Shown: in pieces, positions 19,234 through 27,737 of the stretch | Position numbering within the stretch: the first letter of the stretch is position 1 | Layout: the number at the start of each line of letters is the position of its first letter | Origin: Bog-950 sp964631835 | GTDB lineage: Bacteria > Bacteroidota > Bacteroidia > Chitinophagales > LD1 | Direction of reading: 5' to 3' | DNA: 64,000 nucleotides | Assembly (NCBI GenBank): GCA_964631835.1 | Contig: CAZWAD010000016.1 | Location: 22,420-86,419, forward strand | The notes under the pieces: model-generated | What the model was told of the DNA's origin: nothing | Seen by the model: only the letters and a program-made list of their open reading frames with translations | Databases searched by the model: none | Made by a program: the position numbers and the translations under genes

Positions 19234-20556
19234 TCAAATCTTCGAACTTTCCCATTCCAACGCTGGCATCAATCCTCCGGGAAATTTCCCGTTATAGTTC
19301 AATAATCCTAAGTAGGCCTCATCATAATGAACCGTAAAGGTAAGGGCATTTCTAACATGCAGTAATTCTTCATCGTTTTCTTTTAACACAAACGCATCAA
19401 CAGAAAAAACTCCGTTATTGAATAAAAAAGAAGGTATGCGGCATGTTAACTTATACTTCCCTGGTTCTTTATCCAATGTATATTTCGTTCCGTTTTTCAA
19501 AAAAGGATTGGCTATAAAGACTGGAACTGTAAGGTTATAGGAGAACATGTAACAAAACATGGTGGGAATGTCAGTTAGTTTTTTGTATAGTGCTTCAATA
19601 GTAAGGTTGTCTTCTGATTTGAAAAAGGCCGTCTTAGTGTCGTTAAATATCCGTAGTGATAGCAACTTGATATCTTCATTTCCAGGGCACTTCTTTTCCA
19701 ACCAAGTGACTTTTGTTTTTCCCAAAGCCGTGTGGTGGCCAGATTCGGTATTTGCCGTTCTTTTAATCGTTACACTCTCCCCTTCAGATACCTCTTCCCA
19801 GCTTGCTTCTGTATTTTGTCCTGCCAGATATTTCTGAACTGACTCGGACATATATTCAACTATAACATCAGATACTTTGCCAAATGCCTTCAGTTCACCT
19901 TTTTCCAATAAAACGCAATGACTGCAGACTTTTGAAACTGAGTCCAATGAGTGACTCGCAAAAACTACTGTCTTTCCGTTATGTTTCAGTTTTTGTATTG
20001 CATCCATTGACTTAATCTGAAATTCATTATCACCAACGCTCATCACCTCGTCAAGAACTAAAATATCGGCATCAAGATTTACGACAAGGGAGAAGGCTAA
20101 GCGGAGATACATTCCTGATGAGTAGTATTTGACAGGAGAATCTATAAAGTCTCCAATTCCGCTAAATTCCAAAATCTTAGAAAGTTTCTGCTGGGTTTTC
20201 TTCTTATTTTCACCTAATATGCTGGCGGTAAGAAAAACATTCTGTCTGCCCGTTAAATCCGGATGGAATCCTGAACCAATATCTAAAACCGATAAAACTC
20301 TTCCCTTCAGCCTTACCTCCCCTTCCGAAGGCAGTAAAATACCGGACAAAATTTTCAGCAATGTTGTTTTTCCGCTGCCATTTTCTCCAATAACACCCAA
20401 CGAATCTCCTTTATTTAAACTGAAACTGATATCCGTCAAAGCTTGAACTACATAATTATCGAAAACTGTTTGACCTGTTAGAAACCGTTTATGTAACTGT
20501 TTAACTTCAATGATAGGTAAAAACTTTTCCTTCATCCCACTGAATTTATTTACCAT
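19234..20556 (-). CDS. Wzt-type ABC transporter ATPase with C-terminal domain
   Basis: 440 residues. The nucleotide-binding domain (1-245) has Walker A GENGSGKTT at 57-65, signature YSSGMYLRLAF at 145-155 and Walker B ILVLDE at 165-170. The O-antigen/teichoic-acid exporter subfamily is indicated by SVLDIGSGFHPDLTGRQN. The C-terminal 170 residues match the position of the Wzt carbohydrate-binding domain, which in known systems recognises the modified end of the glycan before export. It is last of the nine-gene oxygenase operon and overlaps the gene before it by 11 bases; starting at the ATG at 20535 would remove the overlap. No Wzm permease is visible in this window. Confidence 0.85.
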   Translation of the reverse strand: MVNKFSGMKEKFLPIIEVKQLHKRFLTGQTVFDNYVVQALTDISFSLNKGDSLGVIGENGSGKTTLLKILSGILLPSEGEVRLKGRVLSVLDIGSGFHPDLTGRQNVFLTASILGENKKKTQQKLSKILEFSGIGDFIDSPVKYYSSGMYLRLAFSLVVNLDADILVLDEVMSVGDNEFQIKSMDAIQKLKHNGKTVVFASHSLDSVSKVCSHCVLLEKGELKAFGKVSDVIVEYMSESVQKYLAGQNTEASWEEVSEGESVTIKRTANTESGHHTALGKTKVTWLEKKCPGNEDIKLLSLRIFNDTKTAFFKSEDNLTIEALYKKLTDIPTMFCYMFSYNLTVPVFIANPFLKNGTKYTLDKEPGKYKLTCRIPSFLFNNGVFSVDAFVLKENDEELLHVRNALTFTVHYDEAYLGLLNYNGKFPGGLMPALEWESSKI

Positions 20557-21361
20557 CTATGATAGCAATAAACTCACTATCGGATATTGCGGGAGGGATA
20601 TAATCAAAAATTCCTAAACTGTTGAATCCATCCGGTCTTTGGGATATTTCTGTTTCTAAATAAAAATTTGTTGGCGCTTCGAAAAGTTCAGCTTTTTCTT
20701 TAGGCAAGTCCGAATGCTGAAGGTAAACCTCGGGTCTTGCTTCTGTGGGCAACATGGCAAGAATAATTGCTGGTCGTAGGGAGGAAGTCTTATTATCATC
20801 CGAACCATGAATTATACGTGAATGAAAAAACAGAGCTTCACCGGCTTTCATCTCCATCACTTTCATACGGGGTTTTATCAGGTGGTCATACTGCTCATAA
20901 GCAAAAGGTAATCCAATTCCTCTAAGAGGGTACGGTAGCTTATGGCTATTTGGCAGGATTTGCAAACTTCCGTTTTCTTTATTTACATCAACCAAAGGTA
21001 TCCAAACATTTACACATGTGTATAGTTCCTCGTTTGCATGCCAATCATCATTATGCAGGTCACAAGTACCACCATCACCGGGGTGTTTTATTGCAAAGTT
21101 GTATGCCAGTACTTTATAGTTATGAAAATGTGAGTTTATTGTTTGTCCTATCAACCGTTCCAGTTCATCATTAATTTTTCTCCTGTGAGACTTATCGGGA
21201 CTGGCAAGCGTGTTATAAAATTTATCTTTCAGCAGGGAGTCGCTATCATAATAAAGCTGTAAGCATTGTCGAACTTGCTCCGAACTGAGTAATGAGTCAA
21301 CAAAGTATCCTTTATCAAGCAATTCAGAATCTCTTACCCCTTCAGAAAATATTCTTCTCAT
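20546..21361 (-). CDS. PhyH-family Fe(II)/2OG dioxygenase (paralogue 1)
   Basis: 271 residues. The iron-binding facial triad is complete: H103/D105 in LHNDDWH and H185 in RIIHGS, with R196 as the likely 2-oxoglutarate anchor. It shares with its six paralogues the N-terminal basic start, a NVWIPLVDV..NGSLQILPNSH core and a C-terminal NFYLETEISQRP tail. Known PhyH enzymes hydroxylate lipids, acyl chains and natural products. It is eighth in the operon, 28 bases after the previous gene, and overlaps the ABC ATPase start. Residue N104 replaces the Gln of most sister proteins between the iron ligands. Confidence 0.85.
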   Translation of the reverse strand: MRRIFSEGVRDSELLDKGYFVDSLLSSEQVRQCLQLYYDSDSLLKDKFYNTLASPDKSHRRKINDELERLIGQTINSHFHNYKVLAYNFAIKHPGDGGTCDLHNDDWHANEELYTCVNVWIPLVDVNKENGSLQILPNSHKLPYPLRGIGLPFAYEQYDHLIKPRMKVMEMKAGEALFFHSRIIHGSDDNKTSSLRPAIILAMLPTEARPEVYLQHSDLPKEKAELFEAPTNFYLETEISQRPDGFNSLGIFDYIPPAISDSEFIAIIDGK

Positions 21362-21389
21362 ATTTATGAATTTGCTGCTTTGTCAAAGC

Positions 21390-22214
21390 CTAAGTTAAAG
21401 CACTTTCAATTATTTTTTCGCTGTTTTTGCTAACCTCAATTAGCTGTAGCGTAATATTTTCGGGTGAATTCTTTGTAAAAAAGGTTTCAATTAAGAAGTC
21501 ATCACCTAAATGCAATTTGAAGTATTCCCCGGTCTTCAAATCACGGTGGTAATGAACGGGACTTGCTTCTGAAGGAATAAACACCATCCCGGCAGCTATT
21601 CGTTTCTTACTGCTGTGGTTAGGCGCAGAAGAGTGAAGCAAACGCTGGTCGAATAATAGTATATCACCTGTTTTCATTAGAATTTCTTTGAATGCCCCGG
21701 CATTATAGTGTTCAGGAAACGAAAAGTAAGGGGTATCAATATTGCTACCCCGGATTCCACAATTGGTCAAATGACTGCCCTTTACCAACTTAAATCCCCC
21801 GTTGTATCCTGTTATATCGCACATAGGTATCCATGCAGTAACACCTGTGTATTTTTCCTCATCTACTATTGTCCAGTCGCGATGCACGGTTACTTCCCCT
21901 TCGGTTGAAGGGTATTTTGCCAAAAAATAGGCAAGTATGTTTTTATAATCATTAAAAACCGGAAAAAAGTAAGGAGAGAGTATAGACGAAACAAACTGAT
22001 TCACCTTTTTCCTGTATGAGTAATTGGGGCTCCAGTGTGTTGTGAAAAAGGGGGTGTTAATCTGTGAATCAGATAAAGTTGAATCAAAAAAGTTTTGAAG
22101 AGTAATTAAAACATCTGTTGGAATAAAATTTTCCAGAAGTACATACCCGTTTTCTTCAAATGCACTCTGTAAATTTTCGTCTAAAAAAATCTTGTATTTC
22201 TTCATTATGCTCAT
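21390..22214 (-). CDS. PhyH-family Fe(II)/2OG dioxygenase (paralogue 2)
   Basis: 274 residues, complete triad: H111/D113 (HRDWT) and H194 (RLLHSS), with R205 as the likely co-substrate anchor. The core TAWIPMCDITGYNGGFKLV parallels the other copies. The start is ATG 22214, seven bases after the previous gene; a second in-frame ATG at 22205 fits equally well. The Q-to-R change between the iron ligands, and a shorter tail without the usual F..RP motif, set it apart, so its substrate may differ. Confidence 0.85.
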   Translation of the reverse strand: MSIMKKYKIFLDENLQSAFEENGYVLLENFIPTDVLITLQNFFDSTLSDSQINTPFFTTHWSPNYSYRKKVNQFVSSILSPYFFPVFNDYKNILAYFLAKYPSTEGEVTVHRDWTIVDEEKYTGVTAWIPMCDITGYNGGFKLVKGSHLTNCGIRGSNIDTPYFSFPEHYNAGAFKEILMKTGDILLFDQRLLHSSAPNHSSKKRIAAGMVFIPSEASPVHYHRDLKTGEYFKLHLGDDFLIETFFTKNSPENITLQLIEVSKNSEKIIESALT

Positions 22215-22221
22215 TTCCTTA

Positions 22222-23127
22222 TTATAATGAATACCTTTTTATCAACTCTATCATTTCTTCTTCGCCTAAACTAGTTACGTCATATGTCTCGTCATCCAAT
22301 TTTGAATATGGCGGGCATGGCGGACGCTGCATAAAATCGAAATTGTAAAAAAAGTCTATATCCACATTGTACACCTCTATTTTTCCTGTCAATGTATTTT
22401 CATCCTTATAATGATGAAGAAATAAGGCTTCTCTAGGTTTTATAAAATAATTGATAGCAGTTCGGATATCACTTCCCATATTACTTGAAGAATGGTGAAT
22501 AGTAGCGCTATCGAAAAACAGAACTTCTCCCGCTTTCATAGGTATAGGTGTCAAGTTCTGAAAAATGAGATGCTGCATTCCGTCATATAACCAGGGAATG
22601 TTAAGAGAACGAAACCTGTTTCCCCAAAGATGGCTTCCCTTCAGAACATGCATTGCGCCTGTATTTATATCTGTATCAACTAAAGCTACCCAAGCATATA
22701 CTGCGGGGTATTTTGTTTCATCAGTATGGCTGCTGTCCTGATGTGAAGTAAGTTCACTAATCGGTGAAGGCCTTTTAGCTAAAAAAATACCTCCGATAAA
22801 ATCAGCAGATGCATTATCGAAATATATCTCAAGCCTCTGTGGTAAAATTTTGTCGATACACCGCCTGGCAAAGCTGCGAATACGAACATCATCCACACGT
22901 CCGCTTGTCCAGTGCGTTTCGGGTAGTGGCTTGTCCAGCATTTTCAGAAGCTGGAAAAAATCGTGGTTTAGCTGAACAACATCGGAGTTATCAAGGAGTG
23001 GCTGAACGGAATAACCCTGCCGTTCAATTTCATTTTGTATTTCCTTGTTGCGAAAAAAAGGGAAATCAAACCGGGCGCGATTCGCGTTCCTTTCCGGGTA
23101 AAATATATTACTCAGCAGTTTGTTCAT
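22222..23127 (-). CDS. PhyH-family Fe(II)/2OG dioxygenase (paralogue 3)
   Basis: 301 residues, the longest unfused copy, with about 25 extra N-terminal residues. The triad is H129/D131 (SHQDSSH) and H211 (ATIHHSS), with R222 as the likely anchor. The conserved W after the HxD motif is replaced by S here, and the tail NVDIDFFYNFDFMQRP is kept. The start overlaps the end of the preceding gene by 20 bases, which indicates coupled translation within the operon. Confidence 0.85.
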   Translation of the reverse strand: MNKLLSNIFYPERNANRARFDFPFFRNKEIQNEIERQGYSVQPLLDNSDVVQLNHDFFQLLKMLDKPLPETHWTSGRVDDVRIRSFARRCIDKILPQRLEIYFDNASADFIGGIFLAKRPSPISELTSHQDSSHTDETKYPAVYAWVALVDTDINTGAMHVLKGSHLWGNRFRSLNIPWLYDGMQHLIFQNLTPIPMKAGEVLFFDSATIHHSSSNMGSDIRTAINYFIKPREALFLHHYKDENTLTGKIEVYNVDIDFFYNFDFMQRPPCPPYSKLDDETYDVTSLGEEEMIELIKRYSL

Positions 23128-23944
23128 GCTCTAACCTTTCTATATCATCTATAGTAATCTGACTGAAAACAGCAGGGATTTCACCTAAACTCATTTCATG
23201 TTTTGGTTTATTGGGCATATCGAAAAAGTCTACCTGGCGAAATTGGTCTGGATCCATTTTCAAAATTTCCAGCCGGTGATTGTCAGAAGGTGGCTTGTAA
23301 TAATGAATCAACTGCGCTTCATCGGGAATCATAGCCATAACCGCAGCCAGACGTATCTGGTTTGAACCATTTTCAGGTGACGCATGAATCAGTCTGTGAT
23401 CAAACACAACTGCATCTCCTTTTTTGAGTGGCAAATCTGTAAGAAACCGATCATGAAGTATGCCACGGATACGTTCGAATAAAACGGGAGTATTCATGCC
23501 TCTTGGATACCCTGCATAAATATGACTTCTCTCCACTACTTGCAGATTTCCATTACTATAATCCATATCACAAAGCGCTACCCAAAGGCTTATAGAACGG
23601 AATTTCACTTCATCAACCAAAGTCCAGTCCTGATGGAGAAGCATATCGCTATTTGTGCCTGGACGTTTTACAGTAAACACTCCCATTACCGGCTTATAAT
23701 TATCAATAAATTTAAGTGAAAAAGGCATCAGGGTCTCGGTAATTTTTTTAAATACCATATCTCGGTAATCCGAGTTGTGATTCCAGTTTGAAATTGTAAA
23801 AGCGCGTTGGTCAGCAATGTCGTTTTGGGTGAAAAACTGGGCGAGGTTATCGCATGTTTCATCCGATACCATTTCTTGCAGAATTACGTATCCCTTACGA
23901 CTAATGGCTTCCTCTAACCCCTTGTTTGCAAAAATTTTTCTCAT
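23108..23944 (-). CDS. PhyH-family Fe(II)/2OG dioxygenase (paralogue 4)
   Basis: 278 residues, complete triad: H104/D106 (LLHQDWT) and H187 (RLIHAS), with R198 as the likely anchor. The N-terminus MRKIF..GL..AISRKGYVIL is the same type as in the fused copy and in the copy at 27738, which supports the chosen starts in all three. It lies 22 bases after the radical SAM gene. The core VALCDMDYSNGNLQVV and the tail FRQVDFFDMP place it in the same subfamily. Confidence 0.85.
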   Translation of the reverse strand: MRKIFANKGLEEAISRKGYVILQEMVSDETCDNLAQFFTQNDIADQRAFTISNWNHNSDYRDMVFKKITETLMPFSLKFIDNYKPVMGVFTVKRPGTNSDMLLHQDWTLVDEVKFRSISLWVALCDMDYSNGNLQVVERSHIYAGYPRGMNTPVLFERIRGILHDRFLTDLPLKKGDAVVFDHRLIHASPENGSNQIRLAAVMAMIPDEAQLIHYYKPPSDNHRLEILKMDPDQFRQVDFFDMPNKPKHEMSLGEIPAVFSQITIDDIERLEHEQTAE

Positions 23945-23966
23945 AGTAAAAAATGAGCCTATTCAA

Positions 23967-25346
23967 TCAGCAACTGCTCTGAAGTTCACTCATAACAACT
24001 TTAACTTTTTCAAACTCTATTTTATGTGGAAATGTTTTAATAATCATTTCCGGTTCTGTTTTCTTCAATTCCTGAACAACTCGATGATAACTTCCGTTTA
24101 ACTCTGCTTCATTCAGAATTTTTGTGACTTCCGTATTAATCACTTCTTCTGCCCCAGCCCATTCTCCGGGTTCAAATTTTGCCCGTACATATTTACTCAT
24201 CCGTTCAAAAAAGCTTTCTGCATCGGAAAGAACAGACAGGTTGCTTTGTTTTTGCTCCTGTTCAACAGCCTGCAAAAAAAGGTGTCTGATATGCGATATG
24301 TAATTCTTGTAGTTGCGCAGGTTTGTTTCCTCTAAAGGGTTTTCTGGTATGATGTGTTCCCTGTCAAGTTCTTCATAAATACGTTTCAACTCGATAGAAG
24401 GAAGGCTTCTGAGTGAAAGACTCTTCGGAAAACTAACAATGTTATAAACCACATAAACCATTTTTTTATTAGCCCAATTCAAAAGCTTAGGAACTTCCTG
24501 CCAACTTTGTATAATTGGTGAAGGAGAGATAGTAAAATCAGTTCCTTTGTATTTGCAGTAATCCATAAAGTATTGTGTATTCCCTATCACTCTTTCGAAG
24601 TTTGAATTCACTCTGATTTCTTCAAACACCCTCTTATCAACCGCATCCAACGAAACATTGATATGAAACCTTCCCTGTTCCAAAATAGCTTTTATTCTTT
24701 GATTAAGGAACGTACCGTTCGTTTGCACTCTTATCTCAATTTGGGGATTCAACTCAAGCATTGTGGCCCACATATCAAAATAAATTTTTACCATAAACGG
24801 TTCACCTCCGTAAAACAGTGCCTTTCGCAGGTGTGGAATAAATTCTTCCAATTGCTTGACAAACTCATAATTATAAGGTGAAGAAAAAGATGGTAGTTTT
24901 TCCCTATTGCGTCTGATAGAAGAAGAAAACCTTCCATCGCACATAACGCATTCAAGATTACAATCATTATCAAGTTCAAACTCCATTACTTCAGGAAAGC
25001 CAGTACGATTTAGCTTAGCTGAATCAGCATAATGGTCATACGATTTTGCGCCCACATTTTCGAAATCTCTTTCCATAATCCTTTGTCCGCACGACTCGCA
25101 CCCGAGCGTAAAGTCGTTAAGCTGAATTGCCTTTCTTAACCGCTCAAAAGAGCCACCAAACCAAATTTCCCGAATACTGTTCTCAGGCCACCTGCCCAGG
25201 TAACTTTGTTTACCGCTGAAACAGCAATTGTGAACTGCCCCATTGAACGAAAAAAACATATGAGAAAACGGAACATAGCATGCGGCCCCGCGGGCATTCG
25301 CGCTTCGAGTTGCGTAATATTCTTCTATAATTTTGTTATCAACCAT
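23967..25346 (-). CDS. Radical SAM protein with N-terminal Cys-rich (SPASM/twitch-like) region
   Basis: 459 residues. The radical SAM triad C129, C133, C136 (DCNLECVMC) and the YGGEP motif at 179-183 define the core. Ahead of it a cysteine-bearing region (C23, C41, C42, C83, C86) resembles the SPASM or twitch auxiliary-cluster domain but is placed N-terminal rather than C-terminal. Relatives act on peptides, sugars or lipids, and the auxiliary clusters often hold the substrate. It overlaps the upstream PhyH gene by eight bases and sits in the middle of the oxygenase operon, so it probably works on the same molecule. No precursor-peptide gene is visible nearby. Confidence 0.8.
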   Translation of the reverse strand: MVDNKIIEEYYATRSANARGAACYVPFSHMFFSFNGAVHNCCFSGKQSYLGRWPENSIREIWFGGSFERLRKAIQLNDFTLGCESCGQRIMERDFENVGAKSYDHYADSAKLNRTGFPEVMEFELDNDCNLECVMCDGRFSSSIRRNREKLPSFSSPYNYEFVKQLEEFIPHLRKALFYGGEPFMVKIYFDMWATMLELNPQIEIRVQTNGTFLNQRIKAILEQGRFHINVSLDAVDKRVFEEIRVNSNFERVIGNTQYFMDYCKYKGTDFTISPSPIIQSWQEVPKLLNWANKKMVYVVYNIVSFPKSLSLRSLPSIELKRIYEELDREHIIPENPLEETNLRNYKNYISHIRHLFLQAVEQEQKQSNLSVLSDAESFFERMSKYVRAKFEPGEWAGAEEVINTEVTKILNEAELNGSYHRVVQELKKTEPEMIIKTFPHKIEFEKVKVVMSELQSSC

Positions 25347-26154
25347 ATTTTTGTTGAACTAACTCCGTTATGGATGGCATTCCCGTTCCCGATATAATTT
25401 CTTTGATTTTTTTTACACCTTTCGGTTCTTCAAAAAAGTTGAAACTGTTGTAAAAAGTTTCATTCACTTCGTAAACTTCAAGTTTATCCTTTTGCCCGTT
25501 TCTTTTAAAATAATGCAAATTCGGGGCCCTATTTGGAATCATCGCTGCCCCAACGGCTACTCTCGATCTCCCCGAAAGGTTTGGGTCGGAAAAATGAACC
25601 AAGCCCCCATGATAAATAACCGCTTCACCCGCTTTCACCAGAAACGAAGTCGAATTTTCATAAATAAAATTCCTCAATTTCGAATAAGCATTGTCATCAT
25701 ATGGCGTATAGCGTATGTTTTGAAAAGTCTTATGGCTGTTTAAAAGCGCATGAAACAATCCTGTTTTCTCATCAATATCGATCAACGGAATCCAAATATT
25801 GATTGATACGAAATCAGGAGATGTAAAATTCCAGTCCTGGTGAATCCCGACTTTGGTTTCGGCTGACGATTCTTTTACAATAAAATTGGCAAAAAGCATT
25901 TTATACCCGCTTACAACAGAATTAACTTTGCCCAGAATGACTTTCCTGATTTCGTCATTTGTCCTTTTCCGATAGTCCGGATTACCAATAAACATGGTAG
26001 AATGAAATTTTTTATCTGAAATTCCGTCAGATATATCTTCATATACATGCAACAAACTTTCCACTTCAGCATTGTTTAACAATGGAACACGAACTATTCC
26101 GTCATTTTCAAATTGGCTTTCAAGAGAAGAGGAGAAAAAAATGGTGCTACTCAT
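25339..26154 (-). CDS. PhyH-family Fe(II)/2OG dioxygenase (paralogue 5)
   Basis: 271 residues from ATG 26154, chosen because it gives an ATGA overlap with the stop of the fused upstream gene; the frame extends six codons further, to 26172. The triad is H105/D107 (GIHQDWN) and H187 (GLVHFS), with R198 as the likely anchor. The core NIWIPLIDIDEKTGLFHAL and the tail FYNSFNFFEEPKG match the family. The end overlaps the radical SAM start by eight bases. Confidence 0.85.
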   Translation of the reverse strand: MSSTIFFSSSLESQFENDGIVRVPLLNNAEVESLLHVYEDISDGISDKKFHSTMFIGNPDYRKRTNDEIRKVILGKVNSVVSGYKMLFANFIVKESSAETKVGIHQDWNFTSPDFVSINIWIPLIDIDEKTGLFHALLNSHKTFQNIRYTPYDDNAYSKLRNFIYENSTSFLVKAGEAVIYHGGLVHFSDPNLSGRSRVAVGAAMIPNRAPNLHYFKRNGQKDKLEVYEVNETFYNSFNFFEEPKGVKKIKEIISGTGMPSITELVQQKYG

Positions 26155-27734
26155 AACATCGGCTTTACACACTTAATTTCCAGCCATTCAGCAGGGTAGA
26201 ATTCTGGTTCGCCTCCAAAAATGTCAATACCAAACTTAGATTCAAACTGCTGCCTGATAGATATGTCGTCAACAAATGAAAACTTTCTAACAAAATTAAT
26301 TTCAAAACTTGCGGAACGTAAGGCACTAAGAGTATTATTCAGATTGAGGGTATTATAGCTATAAAGCCTGTTAATATTCTCAATCGTTTTTCGAATTCGT
26401 TTTTTCCAGTGCTCATTGTTGGGCTCCTTGTAATAAAAATCCTTGATATAAATATTGCCTCCTGGTTTTAAAACTTTAAATGATTCCAAAATCACCCTTT
26501 CAGGTACACCAGCATGCCCTAAAGATTCAAGGAACAAAACTTTATCAAAGCTGTTTTCCGGAAACAAAGCGGAAAGTTCATGATAATCGCCCTGCAAAAT
26601 CTCGATTTTGCCAGCCAGATTCTTTCTGTCAATCTCATTCACAGCTTGTTTGGCTTGCACTTCGGAAATAGTAACGCCCGATATCTTCACATCGTTACTC
26701 AAGGCAATCCAGATTGCCGGACCTGCAACTCCGCAACCAGCATCCAGAATCTTATCTCCATTTTTTATCCCCGCACTTGTTGCAATGTAATTCATCAGTG
26801 CGTCCTTATTGCTTGGACGGAATGCCTGAATAGTGTCACCATAGACTTCACTATAGCCCTGCTGCATAGTGTTGTAGTACTCCGCTGTTTTTTTCGATTG
26901 CGGTTTGTAGGAACTTCCGTTCAATGAAGTTTTTTTCCTGAAAACTTCTTCAGAAAAAGTTACAGCAGGCTGGTCAATGGTTTCAACTAACTGAACTCCT
27001 TCGGGTTTTTTGCCAATTGTGTACGTCAGGTAAAAGTCAGAGTCAACAACATATTTCTCAACCTCTACACCATTTTTATCCGGTAAACCGAAATAATGGT
27101 ATACTGGAACATTCTCGGGAACCATAATCAAGGTAAATGCAAATCGTGGGGAAACAGAAATATTAGGTAGCGAAAAATGAATTAACCGGTGGTCCCAAAT
27201 CAAAGCTTCGCCTGCTTTAAGGATTATCGACAGTGCATATTTTTCTTTTATTGTTTTACTTAAGCCATTAAAGGGTTCATGAACATAGGGTCCGCGAAGT
27301 GCAGTCAGGTACTTGTGGCTTCCCGGAACGACATGAAGCGCACCATTTTTTTCCGTCACGTCCTGAAAAGGAACCCAAAAAGCATAAGAGGAATATTTGG
27401 TTTCATCTACATAAGTCCAATCCTGGTGAACCGGGAAATTGCCCTCTGGTCCCTGCTCTTTTATCATGTAGTTGGTATAAAGCACCCTGTAACCATTCAG
27501 AAAACTTCGGGCTTTGGGTTCAAACATTTTCTTAATCTTTTCATCCACCTGTTTACGATATTCTGTTGACGGATTAAACATAGTTACGTGAGTACCCTTA
27601 GCATTTACTTGAGGCAGGCTGAAATAAAACTTTTTGAGTTCCTCTAATTGCTCTGAACCGGCAAAGGGGACAACTGCAAATCCATTTTCCTCGATTTGCT
27701 CATTAAGTTGCCGGGAAACAAAATCATTTCGCAT
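26151..27734 (-). CDS. PhyH dioxygenase fused to a SAM methyltransferase (paralogue 6)
   Basis: 527 residues in two domains. Residues 1-270 are a complete PhyH oxygenase: H103/D105 in VHQDWT, H186 in RLIHFS, R197 as anchor. Residues 285-527 are a class I methyltransferase with motif I KILDAGCGVAGPA at 328-340, a GVTIS motif II and VLKPGG further on, closest in pattern to small-molecule C- or O-methyltransferases. The fusion suggests sequential hydroxylation then methylation of one substrate, possibly O-methylation of the hydroxyl just made. It starts three bases after the preceding gene. I see no sign of an assembly chimera: the linker is in frame and both halves are intact. Confidence 0.85.
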   Translation of the reverse strand: MRNDFVSRQLNEQIEENGFAVVPFAGSEQLEELKKFYFSLPQVNAKGTHVTMFNPSTEYRKQVDEKIKKMFEPKARSFLNGYRVLYTNYMIKEQGPEGNFPVHQDWTYVDETKYSSYAFWVPFQDVTEKNGALHVVPGSHKYLTALRGPYVHEPFNGLSKTIKEKYALSIILKAGEALIWDHRLIHFSLPNISVSPRFAFTLIMVPENVPVYHYFGLPDKNGVEVEKYVVDSDFYLTYTIGKKPEGVQLVETIDQPAVTFSEEVFRKKTSLNGSSYKPQSKKTAEYYNTMQQGYSEVYGDTIQAFRPSNKDALMNYIATSAGIKNGDKILDAGCGVAGPAIWIALSNDVKISGVTISEVQAKQAVNEIDRKNLAGKIEILQGDYHELSALFPENSFDKVLFLESLGHAGVPERVILESFKVLKPGGNIYIKDFYYKEPNNEHWKKRIRKTIENINRLYSYNTLNLNNTLSALRSASFEINFVRKFSFVDDISIRQQFESKFGIDIFGGEPEFYPAEWLEIKCVKPML

Positions 27735-27737
27735 AAC

